A program made the translations under genes and the position numbers. From NCBI RefSeq assembly GCF_001894825.1, contig NZ_BCWY01000023.1, positions 1 to 64,000 of the forward strand: a stretch of DNA of 64,000 nucleotides. The letters run 5' to 3'. The DNA comes from Rhodococcus jostii NBRC 16295. GTDB taxonomy: Bacteria > Actinomycetota > Actinomycetes > Mycobacteriales > Mycobacteriaceae. Positions 36,306 through 44,157 of the stretch are shown here, piece after piece (position 1 is the stretch's first letter; each line of letters begins with the position of its first letter). The notes under the pieces were generated by a model. The model saw only the letters and a list, made by a program, of their open reading frames with translations, had not been told where the DNA came from and ran no database searches.

Positions 36306-37126
36306 TGACCAATACGATTGACGCCTGGATGCAGCACCCGACCCAGCGATGGCTCGACATGCCGTTCCTGGATTCGCTGCGACGATGGTCGAAGGGATCC
36401 ATTCCACAGGCCGAACCACCGCTGTCGTGGACCCTCGACCGCATGGACGAAGCCGGTGTCGAGATGGGCCTCATCAGCGCCTGGCACGGCCCCACCGGAC
36501 CGCTGATCGGCAACGAGGAGGTCGGCGACATCGTCAAACGCCACCCGGACCGGTTCGTCATGGTCGCGTCCGTCGACCTCCATCGGCCGATGCAGGCAGT
36601 GCGAGAATTACGTTGGTGCGTAGAGGAATACGGCGCGTGCGCACTGCGGGTCCTGCCGTGGCTGTGGGATCTGCCTCCCGATGACCGCCGGTACTACCCG
36701 CTGTACGCAGCATGCTGCGACCTCGACATCGCCTTCTGCACCCAGATCGGCCACACCGGCCCCCTGTGTCCCTCCGAACCCGGTCGTCCGATCCCGTACC
36801 TCGACCATGTGGCTCTCGAGTTCCCCGAACTGCGGATCATCGCCGGCCACATCGGTGTGCCCTGGACGGGCGAGGCCATTTCCCTGGCCACGAAATACCC
36901 GAACGTCTACATCGACACCTCCGCGTACAAGGTGTCGCGCTATCCGGCCGAGATCGTCGATTATCTCCGCGGGCACGGCAGGCACAAGGTGCTGTTCGGC
37001 TCCAACCACCCCGCCTGGCCGGCGCCCGACTGCCTGTCCGGGCTCGACAAACTCGAACTCGACGAGCACACCCGGTCGGCGTTCCTGCGCGAGAACGCGA
37101 TCCGCGCATTCCAACTGCCGGTTTGA
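36302..37126 (+). CDS. Amidohydrolase-2 (ACMSD-like) family protein with altered metal site
   Basis: This 274-residue TIM-barrel protein of the amidohydrolase-2 group includes decarboxylases and hydratases. It keeps histidines in QIGHTGP and AGHIGVPW, but the N-terminal HxH is replaced by IDAWMQHPT. The usual GTDYP/GSDYP aspartate segment reads FGSNHPAWP. This suggests altered or absent metal binding, or a distinct subfamily. Translation is coupled to the MFS gene. The reaction is unknown. A second, canonical member is at 56608. Confidence 0.7.
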   Translation: MMTNTIDAWMQHPTQRWLDMPFLDSLRRWSKGSIPQAEPPLSWTLDRMDEAGVEMGLISAWHGPTGPLIGNEEVGDIVKRHPDRFVMVASVDLHRPMQAVRELRWCVEEYGACALRVLPWLWDLPPDDRRYYPLYAACCDLDIAFCTQIGHTGPLCPSEPGRPIPYLDHVALEFPELRIIAGHIGVPWTGEAISLATKYPNVYIDTSAYKVSRYPAEIVDYLRGHGRHKVLFGSNHPAWPAPDCLSGLDKLELDEHTRSAFLRENAIRAFQLPV

Positions 37127-37256
37127 CCGCAGCCGGATCGGAACGTCATCGCCAGTGTGGAATCGCCACCGGCGCGGCCTCGTCGCTGCGCTGGTGCGCG
37201 GTGCGTCATCGGTGACAAAATGTCCACTGGGTGATCCGAGTCGACGGGGAGAAGTC

Positions 37257-38273
37257 GTGGACGCAATGGTCGGGGTTCGTGGTGTGCGCGGCAGGCGGAC
37301 GGCCTGGATTGCCGTGGTCGTGACGTTTCTGAGCGTGGGGGCGTGCGGTCGGTCGGGCAGCGACAGCGCCGTCGACGACGCTCCGCCGGGTCGGCCCACG
37401 GTCACCGCCACGGTGGGTGCCGGGCAGGGCCCGCTCCTGGATGTGACGGTCGACGGGTCCACCGGCACCGCCTACGTCACGAGCAGTGGCGACGATTCGC
37501 TGTCGGTGATCGACGCCGACGAGCGCGTCAGCACCATCGGGGTCGGTCGGGCACCGGGTGGGGTGGCGGTCGATCCGTCCACCCACACCGCGTACGTGAC
37601 GAGCCTGACCGAGGGTGCGGTGTCGGTGGTCGACATCGGATCCCGAGCGGTCACGGGCACCATCGCCGTCGGCGCCGGACCGCAGGGAATCGAATGGGAT
37701 CCGGTCACCCACACCGTCTACGTCGCCAACGTCGACGCCGACACGGTGTCCGTGATCGACGCCGACACAAGGACCGTCACCGCCACGATCAGGGTCGGGA
37801 ATCAACCCGGGGGCATGGGCGTCGATCCGTCCACGCATTCGCTGTACGTCGCGAACACGGGGGAAGGGGGCGGCGTGTCGGTGATCGACGCGGGCACGCT
37901 CACCGTCACGGACACGATCGCGGCAGGTAAGAGTCCCCACGATGCCGCGATCGATCCCGCGGCCCGGACGGCGTACGTCCCGAATGCGGACGACGGTTCG
38001 GTGTCCGTGGTCGACCTCGAAACCCGCACCGTCACAGACACACTCCAGGTCGGGAATCAACCCTACGGAGCGACCGTCGATCCGTCGGCGCACACGGTGT
38101 ACGTCACCAATTTCGGCGACGCCACCGTCTCGATGATCGACACCGAGACCCGCACCGTCACCGACACAGTCCCGGTGCGGGACGGTCCGCAAGGTGTCGC
38201 GGTGGACCCGAACAGCCACACCGCCTACGTCGTCAACCTCACCGACAACACGGTGTCGGTGATCGAGCGGTAA
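37257..38273 (+). CDS. Seven-bladed beta-propeller lipoprotein (YncE-like)
   Basis: This 338-residue protein starts at GTG 37257 (GGGGAG 5 nt upstream). A signal peptide ends in the lipobox SVGAC, so it is probably anchored to the outer face of the membrane. Seven repeats of about 42 residues follow, with consensus TVGxxPxGVAVDPSTHTAYV and VSVIDTxTRTVTDT, forming a YVTN/NHL-type propeller. These proteins usually bind peptides, heme or surface ligands, and no catalytic residues are evident. It stands alone between unrelated genes. Confidence 0.8.
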   Translation: MDAMVGVRGVRGRRTAWIAVVVTFLSVGACGRSGSDSAVDDAPPGRPTVTATVGAGQGPLLDVTVDGSTGTAYVTSSGDDSLSVIDADERVSTIGVGRAPGGVAVDPSTHTAYVTSLTEGAVSVVDIGSRAVTGTIAVGAGPQGIEWDPVTHTVYVANVDADTVSVIDADTRTVTATIRVGNQPGGMGVDPSTHSLYVANTGEGGGVSVIDAGTLTVTDTIAAGKSPHDAAIDPAARTAYVPNADDGSVSVVDLETRTVTDTLQVGNQPYGATVDPSAHTVYVTNFGDATVSMIDTETRTVTDTVPVRDGPQGVAVDPNSHTAYVVNLTDNTVSVIER

Positions 38274-38306
38274 CAGCCAGCTCCCCGATGCGGTCGGGTT
38301 CGGGTG

Positions 38307-38474
38307 TCAGTCCGCGGTCTGGATGACCGTGACGGTGCCGGTGGTGCCGTCGACCTCGACGAGAGCGCCGTCGGGGATCCTCTTCGTGGCATCGGTGGCG
38401 GAGACGATGCAGGGGATGCCGATCTCGCGACTGACGAAGGCGGCGTGGGAGAACGGTGCGCTCTGACCGCCGCC
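38307..38474 (-). pseudogene. Remnant of a PEP-utilising enzyme swivel domain
   Basis: On the minus strand the end of a reading frame gives SAPFSHAAFVSREIGIP, then DGALVEVDGTTGTVTV, a recognisable mobile phosphohistidine domain of PEP-synthase/PPDK-like enzymes. The catalytic histidine is in SHAA. Everything upstream of about 38474 is unrelated, so only about 55 C-terminal residues survive. Confidence 0.65.
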
Positions 38475-38860
38475 ACGCTGGGTGTGCGCGGGCTGGCGGT
38501 CAGTTGCGGGTTTCCGCCGGAGCACCGTTTCGACACCGCGAGCAAGGTCGCCGTCGCCGTCACCCGGTGGATGGTCGCGCACAGCGCTCCGCGGACGGTA
38601 CTGAATGTCAATGTTCCGGATGTCGACCTCGGTGCTCTCGCGGACTGCTCGGGCTGACGTTCGAGAAGTCCCCCGACACCGTGCGACTGCTGCGCTACGC
38701 CAACACCGAACGCCTCGGGAGCGGCACCGACTCGGCGCTGGTCCGCGACGGTTTCGTGGTGATCAGCGCACTGCAGGCTGTCGTCGGCGCGACCGAAGGC
38801 CTCGATGTCGCGTCATACATCGAGGCGTACCTACCGCTCCCGGCTTCCGCCACCGAATGA
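38460..38860 (+). pseudogene. Remnant of a SurE-type 5'/3'-nucleotidase
   Basis: One plus-strand frame gives LGVRGLAVSCGF and TVLNVNVPDVDL, the middle of SurE. After a frameshift near 38640 another frame continues with TFEKSPDTVRLLRY, GTDSALVRDGFVVISALQ and a C-terminus at 38860. The metal-binding N-terminus (DDG region) is absent because the swivel-domain remnant starts there on the other strand. Confidence 0.65.
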
Positions 38861-38944
38861 CGCGCGACGATTGTCGAGAGCCTCCCGAACGGCGACAATG
38901 AGACAGTGTCATGAACATCGCCACGAGTAACAGGGGTGTCGAGC

Positions 38945-39565
38945 GTGGAGCAGTCAACGAAGCGGTACCGCGTGCGAAGGATCGGCGGGCGCGCGTCTGT
39001 CGCCCTCTTCTCGATCATCTCGGTGGGAGTTTTGCTGGCGGCCGGGTGTGGACAACAATCCACACAATCCGATGCCGAATCGCAGCAGGACGTGACGACA
39101 TCCGCGACGAACCTGTTGCCGGAGGATGTTCTGGTCGCGTCGGACGTGGTGCAGAACTACTTTCCCGAGGTAGATGACCAGGCCACGACGAGTGAAAACC
39201 CGAATGCTTCCGGCACCCCCGAAGCGACGAGAATGGTGATCTACGAAGGGAGTGAGGGCAGAAGGGTAACTATTTCGGTTGATCAATATCCCAGCTCCGA
39301 CGCAGCCTCGACCGCATTCGAGGAAGCGATCGGCAAAAGCGAAGTCGTCCAGGGTTTTGCGCCGCTACCAGCTCCACCCGATGTCGGCGACAAGGCATTC
39401 GCCGGCGTGGTAACTCAGGGAGCTGACACGCACATAGGATACGGCGCGCTCGCAGGCGACTACGTGGTCGGCGTAACCTCGGCCGGCTACCCGGCCACAC
39501 CCGAGAACGTTGCAAAACTGACCGAACTCACTCGCGAGGCGGTCGCCAAAGTCGAGCCGGCATAG
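38945..39565 (+). CDS. Putative lipoprotein of unknown function
   Basis: This 206-residue secreted protein has a basic N-terminus, a hydrophobic segment (VALFSIISVGVLLAAGC) and a lipobox cysteine, followed by a Gln/Ser-rich linker and a compact domain. The domain resembles small actinobacterial lipoproteins with a DUF-type alpha/beta fold, not assigned further. GTG 38945 has AGGGG 8 nt upstream; GTG 38936 is an alternative. An inverted pair ATTGTCG (38870-38876)/CGACAAT (38893-38899) lies upstream. Confidence 0.7.
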   Translation: MEQSTKRYRVRRIGGRASVALFSIISVGVLLAAGCGQQSTQSDAESQQDVTTSATNLLPEDVLVASDVVQNYFPEVDDQATTSENPNASGTPEATRMVIYEGSEGRRVTISVDQYPSSDAASTAFEEAIGKSEVVQGFAPLPAPPDVGDKAFAGVVTQGADTHIGYGALAGDYVVGVTSAGYPATPENVAKLTELTREAVAKVEPA

Positions 39566-39580
39566 GGCAAACGAATTTTG

Positions 39581-40120
39581 ATGATCGAACTCAGCATGGC
39601 TGAACTGCGCGAGATCACGGCCTATGCCGTGGCCTGCGCCGAGCCCGCTGTGGCGATCTTCGAGCGCGACTGTCCGGATGATCCGCGCCCACGAGCTGTG
39701 CTCGACGAGGCGCGCAGATTCGCCGCTGGGGGCAACCGGACGAAGACGCTACGCGTGACCGCGTTGGCGGCGCACCGGGCAGCACGGACAGCTCGCGAGA
39801 GGGAATGTGAAGCCGCAGTCGACGCGGCTCGCGCCGCCGGCCACGCGGGAGGAGCTGCGTACCTGCACCCGCTGGCGAAGGCGCACCAGGTCAAGCACAT
39901 CCTCGGAGCGGCCGCCCACACGGCTCGCGCAATCGAGCTCGATGCCGGCGACGACCGTGACGTCGGCGCCGACTACATCGAGAAGACAGGAGGTCTGGCC
40001 GGCCCCGTCGTGGTGAGCGTGCTGACGCGTTACCCCACCGCCCCGGGTGGTGGCGGCCGGGTGGGAGAGCTGATGCGGAGTCTGGACGCATCGTTGCGGC
40101 AAGTGACGACCGATCGTTGA
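39581..40120 (+). CDS. Imm5-like putative immunity protein
   Basis: This 179-residue all-alpha protein matches the Imm-5-like family of putative immunity proteins: ELREITAYAVACAEPAVAIF, CPDDPRPRAVLDEARRFA, KTLRVTALAAHRAAR, AYLHPLAKAHQVKHILGAA and a C-terminal RVGELMRSLDASLRQ. Such proteins are predicted to neutralise a polymorphic toxin. No toxin gene is adjacent: the flanks are a lipoprotein and a hydrolase. It may be an orphan defence against neighbours' toxins. Family assignment is from memory of the motif pattern. Confidence 0.7.
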   Translation: MIELSMAELREITAYAVACAEPAVAIFERDCPDDPRPRAVLDEARRFAAGGNRTKTLRVTALAAHRAARTARERECEAAVDAARAAGHAGGAAYLHPLAKAHQVKHILGAAAHTARAIELDAGDDRDVGADYIEKTGGLAGPVVVSVLTRYPTAPGGGGRVGELMRSLDASLRQVTTDR

Positions 40121-40122
40121 AT

Positions 40123-41013
40123 TCAGTTCCGCTCTGGTGCAAGATCGTTCGCTACCAGCGCGAGAATGTCGTTCGCGTGACTGAGGGCGATGAAATGACC
40201 ACCACCACTGATCGGGTGCCAGACAGCTCCCGGGGTCTTGTCCGCCACGGTCTTGTTGATGACCTCGGGCACCAGGGTGTCAGCGCTACCCTGCCAGAAA
40301 TGAACCGGGCGCTCCACTCTGGTCATGTCGAACGGCCACGCCTTGTAGAGCATCGTGGCGTCGACGACGAGTCCGTCCGCGCCATGCCGAAAACACTCTC
40401 GCGCTGCCCCGAGAAACACCTCGCGGACCTTCTCGTCGGCCAGCACCTCCTGATCCGCGGGGCACGCCGACTGCGTGATCGCCTTCGCGTAGCGATCCTC
40501 GAAGTGCTTGGCGCTCATGCCGAGTATCTCGTACATGAGGGTGAAACCCGGGTGGAAGTGAAGCGCCAGGCGACCGCCCAGTGCATCCACGCTACTGAGA
40601 TACTCCGCGGCCCAGTTCGATCCGAACGTTCCGTAGTTGCCACCGGCGATGCACACGACGTTGGCGAGGCGCGCGGGATCGAGATACGCGGCGGCGGCCA
40701 GAGCCCAAGGTCCGCCCTCCGACCAGCCGGTTACCGCGAATCGGTGTGCGCCGAAGGAGTCGGCCAGCAGCAGAAGATCTTCGGTCCAGCTCTCGAAGGT
40801 GCGGCCCGGCTGAAGATCGGACCCGCCTATCCCCGGCCGATCCGCGCAGACGAATCGCAATCCACGTGCCTTGGCAGAAGCATCGAACAGTTCGGCCTCC
40901 AGCCTGCTCGAGGGTCCCCCGTGGTTGTGCAGAACGAGTGGTCCGCCCGGGTCGCCGGCTTCGAGATAAGTGACAGTCCGGTTGCCGATCCGAATACTTC
41001 CCTCACGTGTCAC
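40123..41013 (-). CDS. Alpha/beta-hydrolase
   Basis: This 296-residue enzyme has the nucleophile elbow GWSEGGPWA, an oxyanion HNHGGPSS near the N-terminus, and a C-terminal catalytic histidine in SGGGHF. An acid is likely in the HFWQGSADTLVP segment. It resembles the proline-iminopeptidase/haloperoxidase-like hydrolases; the substrate is unknown. GTG 41013 has GAGGAG 5 nt upstream. It is the last gene of a minus-strand group with 41052-41519 and 41570-41872. Confidence 0.85.
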   Translation of the reverse strand: MTREGSIRIGNRTVTYLEAGDPGGPLVLHNHGGPSSRLEAELFDASAKARGLRFVCADRPGIGGSDLQPGRTFESWTEDLLLLADSFGAHRFAVTGWSEGGPWALAAAAYLDPARLANVVCIAGGNYGTFGSNWAAEYLSSVDALGGRLALHFHPGFTLMYEILGMSAKHFEDRYAKAITQSACPADQEVLADEKVREVFLGAARECFRHGADGLVVDATMLYKAWPFDMTRVERPVHFWQGSADTLVPEVINKTVADKTPGAVWHPISGGGHFIALSHANDILALVANDLAPERN

Positions 41014-41051
41014 GTGGACTCCTCACAGTCTCAGCGGAACGTTCTCCACAT

Positions 41052-41519
41052 TCACCACACCAGGGTTTCGCCGCGCACGCGAACACTTCCGAAGAACCGC
41101 CTGTCGATATCCGTGCCGTCGCGGTTGTATCCGTTCATGAGTTCCGCCAGTTCGTCCGCCAGCGCTCGAAGTGCTGGGCTGACGGTCTCGATGCCGCCTT
41201 CCGGCACCCATCCCCAATCCGGAGGGACGCCGTCGATGGTGATGACGATGCCTGCATCGTGTGGCGTCTCGACCGCGTAGGTGATTCCAGGAGGTGCATC
41301 ACCGATCGGATCGGACACCGCGAGCTGTCCGGGCAGAGTCGGCGTCGAGAACACCACTCGCGCGAGCGCGATGTCGTCGCGGATCATGTCCGCGATACGC
41401 GACAGACCCGCATGTCGGCCGACGCGATCGTGCCTCGCGCCATAAGTTCGGTCGCCGGTGCGAGGATGCTCGATCAGAGTTCGCAGGCGTGTGATTCGAA
41501 GGCTTGCGTTGCCGGCCAC
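41052..41519 (-). CDS. Hypothetical protein
   Basis: This 155-residue predicted soluble protein has no signal peptide. It is Arg-rich at the N-terminus and has a C-terminal half PPDWGWVPEGGIETVSPALR. I do not recognise a family. GTG 41519 is the start, with only a weak ribosome-binding site. It lies between an ABM-type gene (50 bp upstream) and the alpha/beta-hydrolase (38 bp downstream), so it is probably translated as part of that operon. Confidence 0.55.
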   Translation of the reverse strand: MAGNASLRITRLRTLIEHPRTGDRTYGARHDRVGRHAGLSRIADMIRDDIALARVVFSTPTLPGQLAVSDPIGDAPPGITYAVETPHDAGIVITIDGVPPDWGWVPEGGIETVSPALRALADELAELMNGYNRDGTDIDRRFFGSVRVRGETLVW

Positions 41520-41569
41520 AGACGCAGGGTATCGCGCCCGCCCTTCATTCGGCGCCTACGTCACGTGCT

Positions 41570-41872
41570 TCATGCCGTGCTGTCCCCGGACAACGACCGC
41601 ACGTCGGCGATGTCGTACTCCGCGACCGAGGCCGAAAGCATTGCAGTGCTTTGCTCGTCACTGGGACCGCTGCTGCGGAAAGTGTCGACCGCCGCTTGCG
41701 ACTCCCAGCGTTCGAAGATGTTGATGCGGCAGGGATCGATCAGGTCGGCGGTGATGGCGAAGTCGAGGCAGCCGGCTGCACGCCGAGCCTGTTCGACGAC
41801 GCTCACGCAGCCCGCGAGGTAGGGCTCGCGCTGCTGCGGTTCGACCGTGATGTGTCCCGCGACGATGACCAT
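41570..41872 (-). CDS. Antibiotic biosynthesis monooxygenase (ABM)-domain protein
   Basis: This 100-residue dimeric alpha/beta-barrel protein contains MVIVAGHITVEPQQREPYLA, CLDFAITADLIDPCRINIFE, WESQAAVDTFRSS and an ABM-like C-terminus. Such proteins oxidise quinols or detoxify reactive small molecules, or act as isomerases. AAGGAG precedes ATG 41872. It is divergent from the ArsR gene, whose operator lies at 41951-41970. Confidence 0.82.
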   Translation of the reverse strand: MVIVAGHITVEPQQREPYLAGCVSVVEQARRAAGCLDFAITADLIDPCRINIFERWESQAAVDTFRSSGPSDEQSTAMLSASVAEYDIADVRSLSGDSTA

Positions 41873-41950
41873 GGGTGCGCTCCTTCGTGTCGAGCCCGAT
41901 CTCATTCCGTATAGACAGCATGAGCGCGCGAAACTCATCGGTTGTCGCTC

Positions 41951-41970
41951 ATATCACCAACTGGTAATAT
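41951..41970. promoter_or_regulatory. ArsR/SdpR-type operator ATATCACCA-AC-TGGTAATAT
   Basis: The 9-bp arms pair at 8 of 9 positions. It ends 6 bp before the ArsR start codon and lies 78 bp from the divergent ABM start, so it could auto-regulate and control both sides. Confidence 0.75.
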
Positions 41971-41976
41971 GACGGC

Positions 41977-42279
41977 ATGAGCGCCTACGCCGCCCTGGCC
42001 GAGCCGCACCGCAGGCAGATTCTCGACCTGCTGCGTGATGGTGAGCGGCCCGCCGGAGACCTGGTGAAGCGCATCGCGCTGAGCCAGCCCGGCGTGTCCA
42101 AGCACCTCAAGGTGTTGCGCGAGGCCGGGCTGGTCGTGGTGCGCGCGAACGGCAAGCAGCGTCTGTACGCGCTGAGCCCGGAACCCCTTGCCGAGGTCGA
42201 CCAGTGGCTGGAGCCCTACCGCACGTACTGGTCGAATCGCCTCGACGCGCTCGAACGACACCTGGAGGAGAACCCATGA
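41977..42279 (+). CDS. ArsR/SdpR-family transcriptional regulator
   Basis: This 100-residue winged-helix repressor has LAEPHRRQILDLLRDGER, the recognition helix LSQPGVSKHLKVLREAGL and a wing VVVRANGKQRLYALSPEP. No metal-binding cysteines are present, so it is not a metal sensor. It belongs to the SdpR-like group usually paired with SRPBCC proteins, which is exactly the next gene (4-bp ATGA overlap). Confidence 0.93.
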   Translation: MSAYAALAEPHRRQILDLLRDGERPAGDLVKRIALSQPGVSKHLKVLREAGLVVVRANGKQRLYALSPEPLAEVDQWLEPYRTYWSNRLDALERHLEENP

Positions 42280-42791
42280 CAGACGGAACCCTGGAGACGA
42301 TCGACGGGCGCCCAGCGCTGCGCTTCGAGCGCACGGTCGCCCACTCGGTGGAGCGCGTGTGGAGGGCGGTCAGCGAGCCGGCAGAGCTCGAGCGCTGGTT
42401 TCCCGCAGCCGCCGACTGGACACCGGCGACGGGAGAGACCTTCGAGGCTTATGGCGCGACCGGCGAGGTCACCGAGGTCGATGCACCCCATCGCCTGGCG
42501 TGGACCTTCGGCGGCGAGCAGTACAGCTTCGATCTGTCCGCTCACGAAGATGGCTGTCGGTTGATCTTCATCCACGTCTTCACAGACCGCACGCTCGCAG
42601 CGCAGACCGCAGCCGGCTGGGAGACCTACTTCTCGCGGCTCGAGCCTCATCTCGCCGGTGGGTTCCTCTCCGAAGCCGAGGCGCACGAGTGGGACGCGTG
42701 GGAGAAAGTTCACGAGCGCTACGCCGAGAGCTTCGGCGTCGACCCGACGCCGGGTCGGCGCTTCGTGGAGGCTCAGCGCGCGGGTCAATGA
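42276..42791 (+). CDS. SRPBCC (AHSA1/START-like) domain protein
   Basis: This 171-residue protein has the AHSA1-type fold: RTVAHSVERVWRAVSEPAELERWFP, then a strand with GEVTEVDAPHRLAWTF and a C-terminal helix. It binds a hydrophobic ligand. Coupled to the ArsR gene, it is the usual partner in this pair and may act as ligand sink or cofactor of the regulator. It ends before a strong bidirectional terminator. Confidence 0.9.
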   Translation: MTDGTLETIDGRPALRFERTVAHSVERVWRAVSEPAELERWFPAAADWTPATGETFEAYGATGEVTEVDAPHRLAWTFGGEQYSFDLSAHEDGCRLIFIHVFTDRTLAAQTAAGWETYFSRLEPHLAGGFLSEAEAHEWDAWEKVHERYAESFGVDPTPGRRFVEAQRAGQ

Positions 42792-42816
42792 CGCTCCGGT
42801 GTCTCGTGCGGCTGTC

Positions 42817-42851
42817 GAATGGGACCGCACCCGCCGGGTGCGGTCCCATTC
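42817..42851. terminator. Perfect 16-bp-stem bidirectional terminator
   Basis: GAATGGGACCGCACCC and its exact complement GGGTGCGGTCCCATTC surround a GCC loop between the convergent SRPBCC and P450 genes. Confidence 0.85.
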
Positions 42852-42854
42852 AGT

Positions 42855-44126
42855 TCACCTGGCAGCTTCCGTCCAGGTGACCGGAAGTTCGTGGACGCCA
42901 TAGATATTCATGTCGGTCTTGAGTTTCACGTCTCCGGCGGGGATGGCGAGCTCGAGGGTCGGGAAGCGACGCAGCAGTCCCTCGAAACCGGCGCGCATCT
43001 CGATGCGGGCCAGTTGCTGGCCCAGGCACAGATGGACGCCGTGGCCGAAGGTCAGGTGACCGCGGGCTTTGCGGCGGATGTCCACGGTGTCGGGGTCGTC
43101 GAAGCGCCGGGGGTCGCGGTTGGCGGCCAGTAATGAGACGACGACGGTCGATCCCTTGCCGATCGTTTCACCGCCGAGTTCGATGTCCTCCGTCGCGTAG
43201 CGATAGAAGATGTCGGCAACGGACAGGTAGCGCATGAGTTCCTCGACGGCATCGGGCATCAGATCCGGGTCGGCGCGCAGTTCGGCCAGCTGCTCGGGGT
43301 GCTCCAGGAGTGCAAAGGTGCCCAGTGCCAGCATGTTTGCGGTGGTCTCGTGGCCCGCGAGCAGCAGCAGGAATGCGATGCCGGTGAGCTCCTCGATGGT
43401 GAGGTCGTCCTGGCGGGCCAGGTCGGACAATATGTCCTCGCCGGGCGCGGCGCGTTTCTGCGTCACGAGTTCGGCCAGATACGCGGCCAGTGCGCCGTAC
43501 GCGGCAATCTTCTCGTCGAGCGACTGGTCCTTGACAAGGAACTTGGCGGTGTTGACCTGGAAGTTCTCCCGGTCCGCGTAAGGAACACCGAGCAGTTCGC
43601 AGATCACCAGCGAGGGCACAGGCAGCGCGAATTCCTTGACAAGGTCGACCGGCGGGGTCAGGCGCGCCATCTCGTCCAGTTGCCGCTCGGCGATGTCGAT
43701 GATGTGCTCTTCGAGTTGCTTCATGCGTCTGACGGTGAAGGCGCCGGTGAGCTTGCGCCGCAGCCGGGTGTGGTCCGGCGGGTCCATGGCGATGAACAGG
43801 CCCGGCACCTGCGGGGACGGCTCGGTGGCGGCGGGCATGCCGGGGGTCTCGTACGGCACGTGGAGAATGCCGAGGTCCTGGCGGGAGCTGAACCGGGTGT
43901 CGGCCATGAGCTGGCGGACCGCGTCGTAGCCGGTGACGATCCAGCCCTCGTGACCGTCGGGGAAGACCATGGGACTGACGGGGCGAGCATCGCGCAGCCG
44001 GGTGATTCGGCGGGGCGGGTCGAAGGGGCCCGCATCGCGCTCCATGGGGAGGCCCTGCGGGATGGGAACCGTGCGACTCATCGGGTTTCCTCGCGTGGCG
44101 GTCGTCGGAGATTGCTTGACGGTCAT
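42855..44126 (-). CDS. Cytochrome P450
   Basis: This 423-residue heme monooxygenase has the I-helix motif AGHETTANM, ExxR within EELMRYLS, and the heme-binding FGHGVHLCLGQQLAR. It resembles the CYP105/107-type actinobacterial enzymes that hydroxylate diverse hydrophobic compounds. ATG 44126 has GAGGAAA upstream; a longer version would run into the DUF4097 gene. No ferredoxin or reductase is adjacent, so redox partners must be elsewhere. It follows DUF4097 by 31 bp and may be co-transcribed. Confidence 0.92.
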   Translation of the reverse strand: MTVKQSPTTATRGNPMSRTVPIPQGLPMERDAGPFDPPRRITRLRDARPVSPMVFPDGHEGWIVTGYDAVRQLMADTRFSSRQDLGILHVPYETPGMPAATEPSPQVPGLFIAMDPPDHTRLRRKLTGAFTVRRMKQLEEHIIDIAERQLDEMARLTPPVDLVKEFALPVPSLVICELLGVPYADRENFQVNTAKFLVKDQSLDEKIAAYGALAAYLAELVTQKRAAPGEDILSDLARQDDLTIEELTGIAFLLLLAGHETTANMLALGTFALLEHPEQLAELRADPDLMPDAVEELMRYLSVADIFYRYATEDIELGGETIGKGSTVVVSLLAANRDPRRFDDPDTVDIRRKARGHLTFGHGVHLCLGQQLARIEMRAGFEGLLRRFPTLELAIPAGDVKLKTDMNIYGVHELPVTWTEAAR

Positions 44127-44157
44127 GGTTTCCTCTTTCTCCAGGGCCAGAAGTGGA

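Noticed and set aside
34929-36419. 496-codon minus-strand frame opposite the MFS carrier
   Set aside because: Gly/Glu/Asp-rich antisense shadow without motifs.
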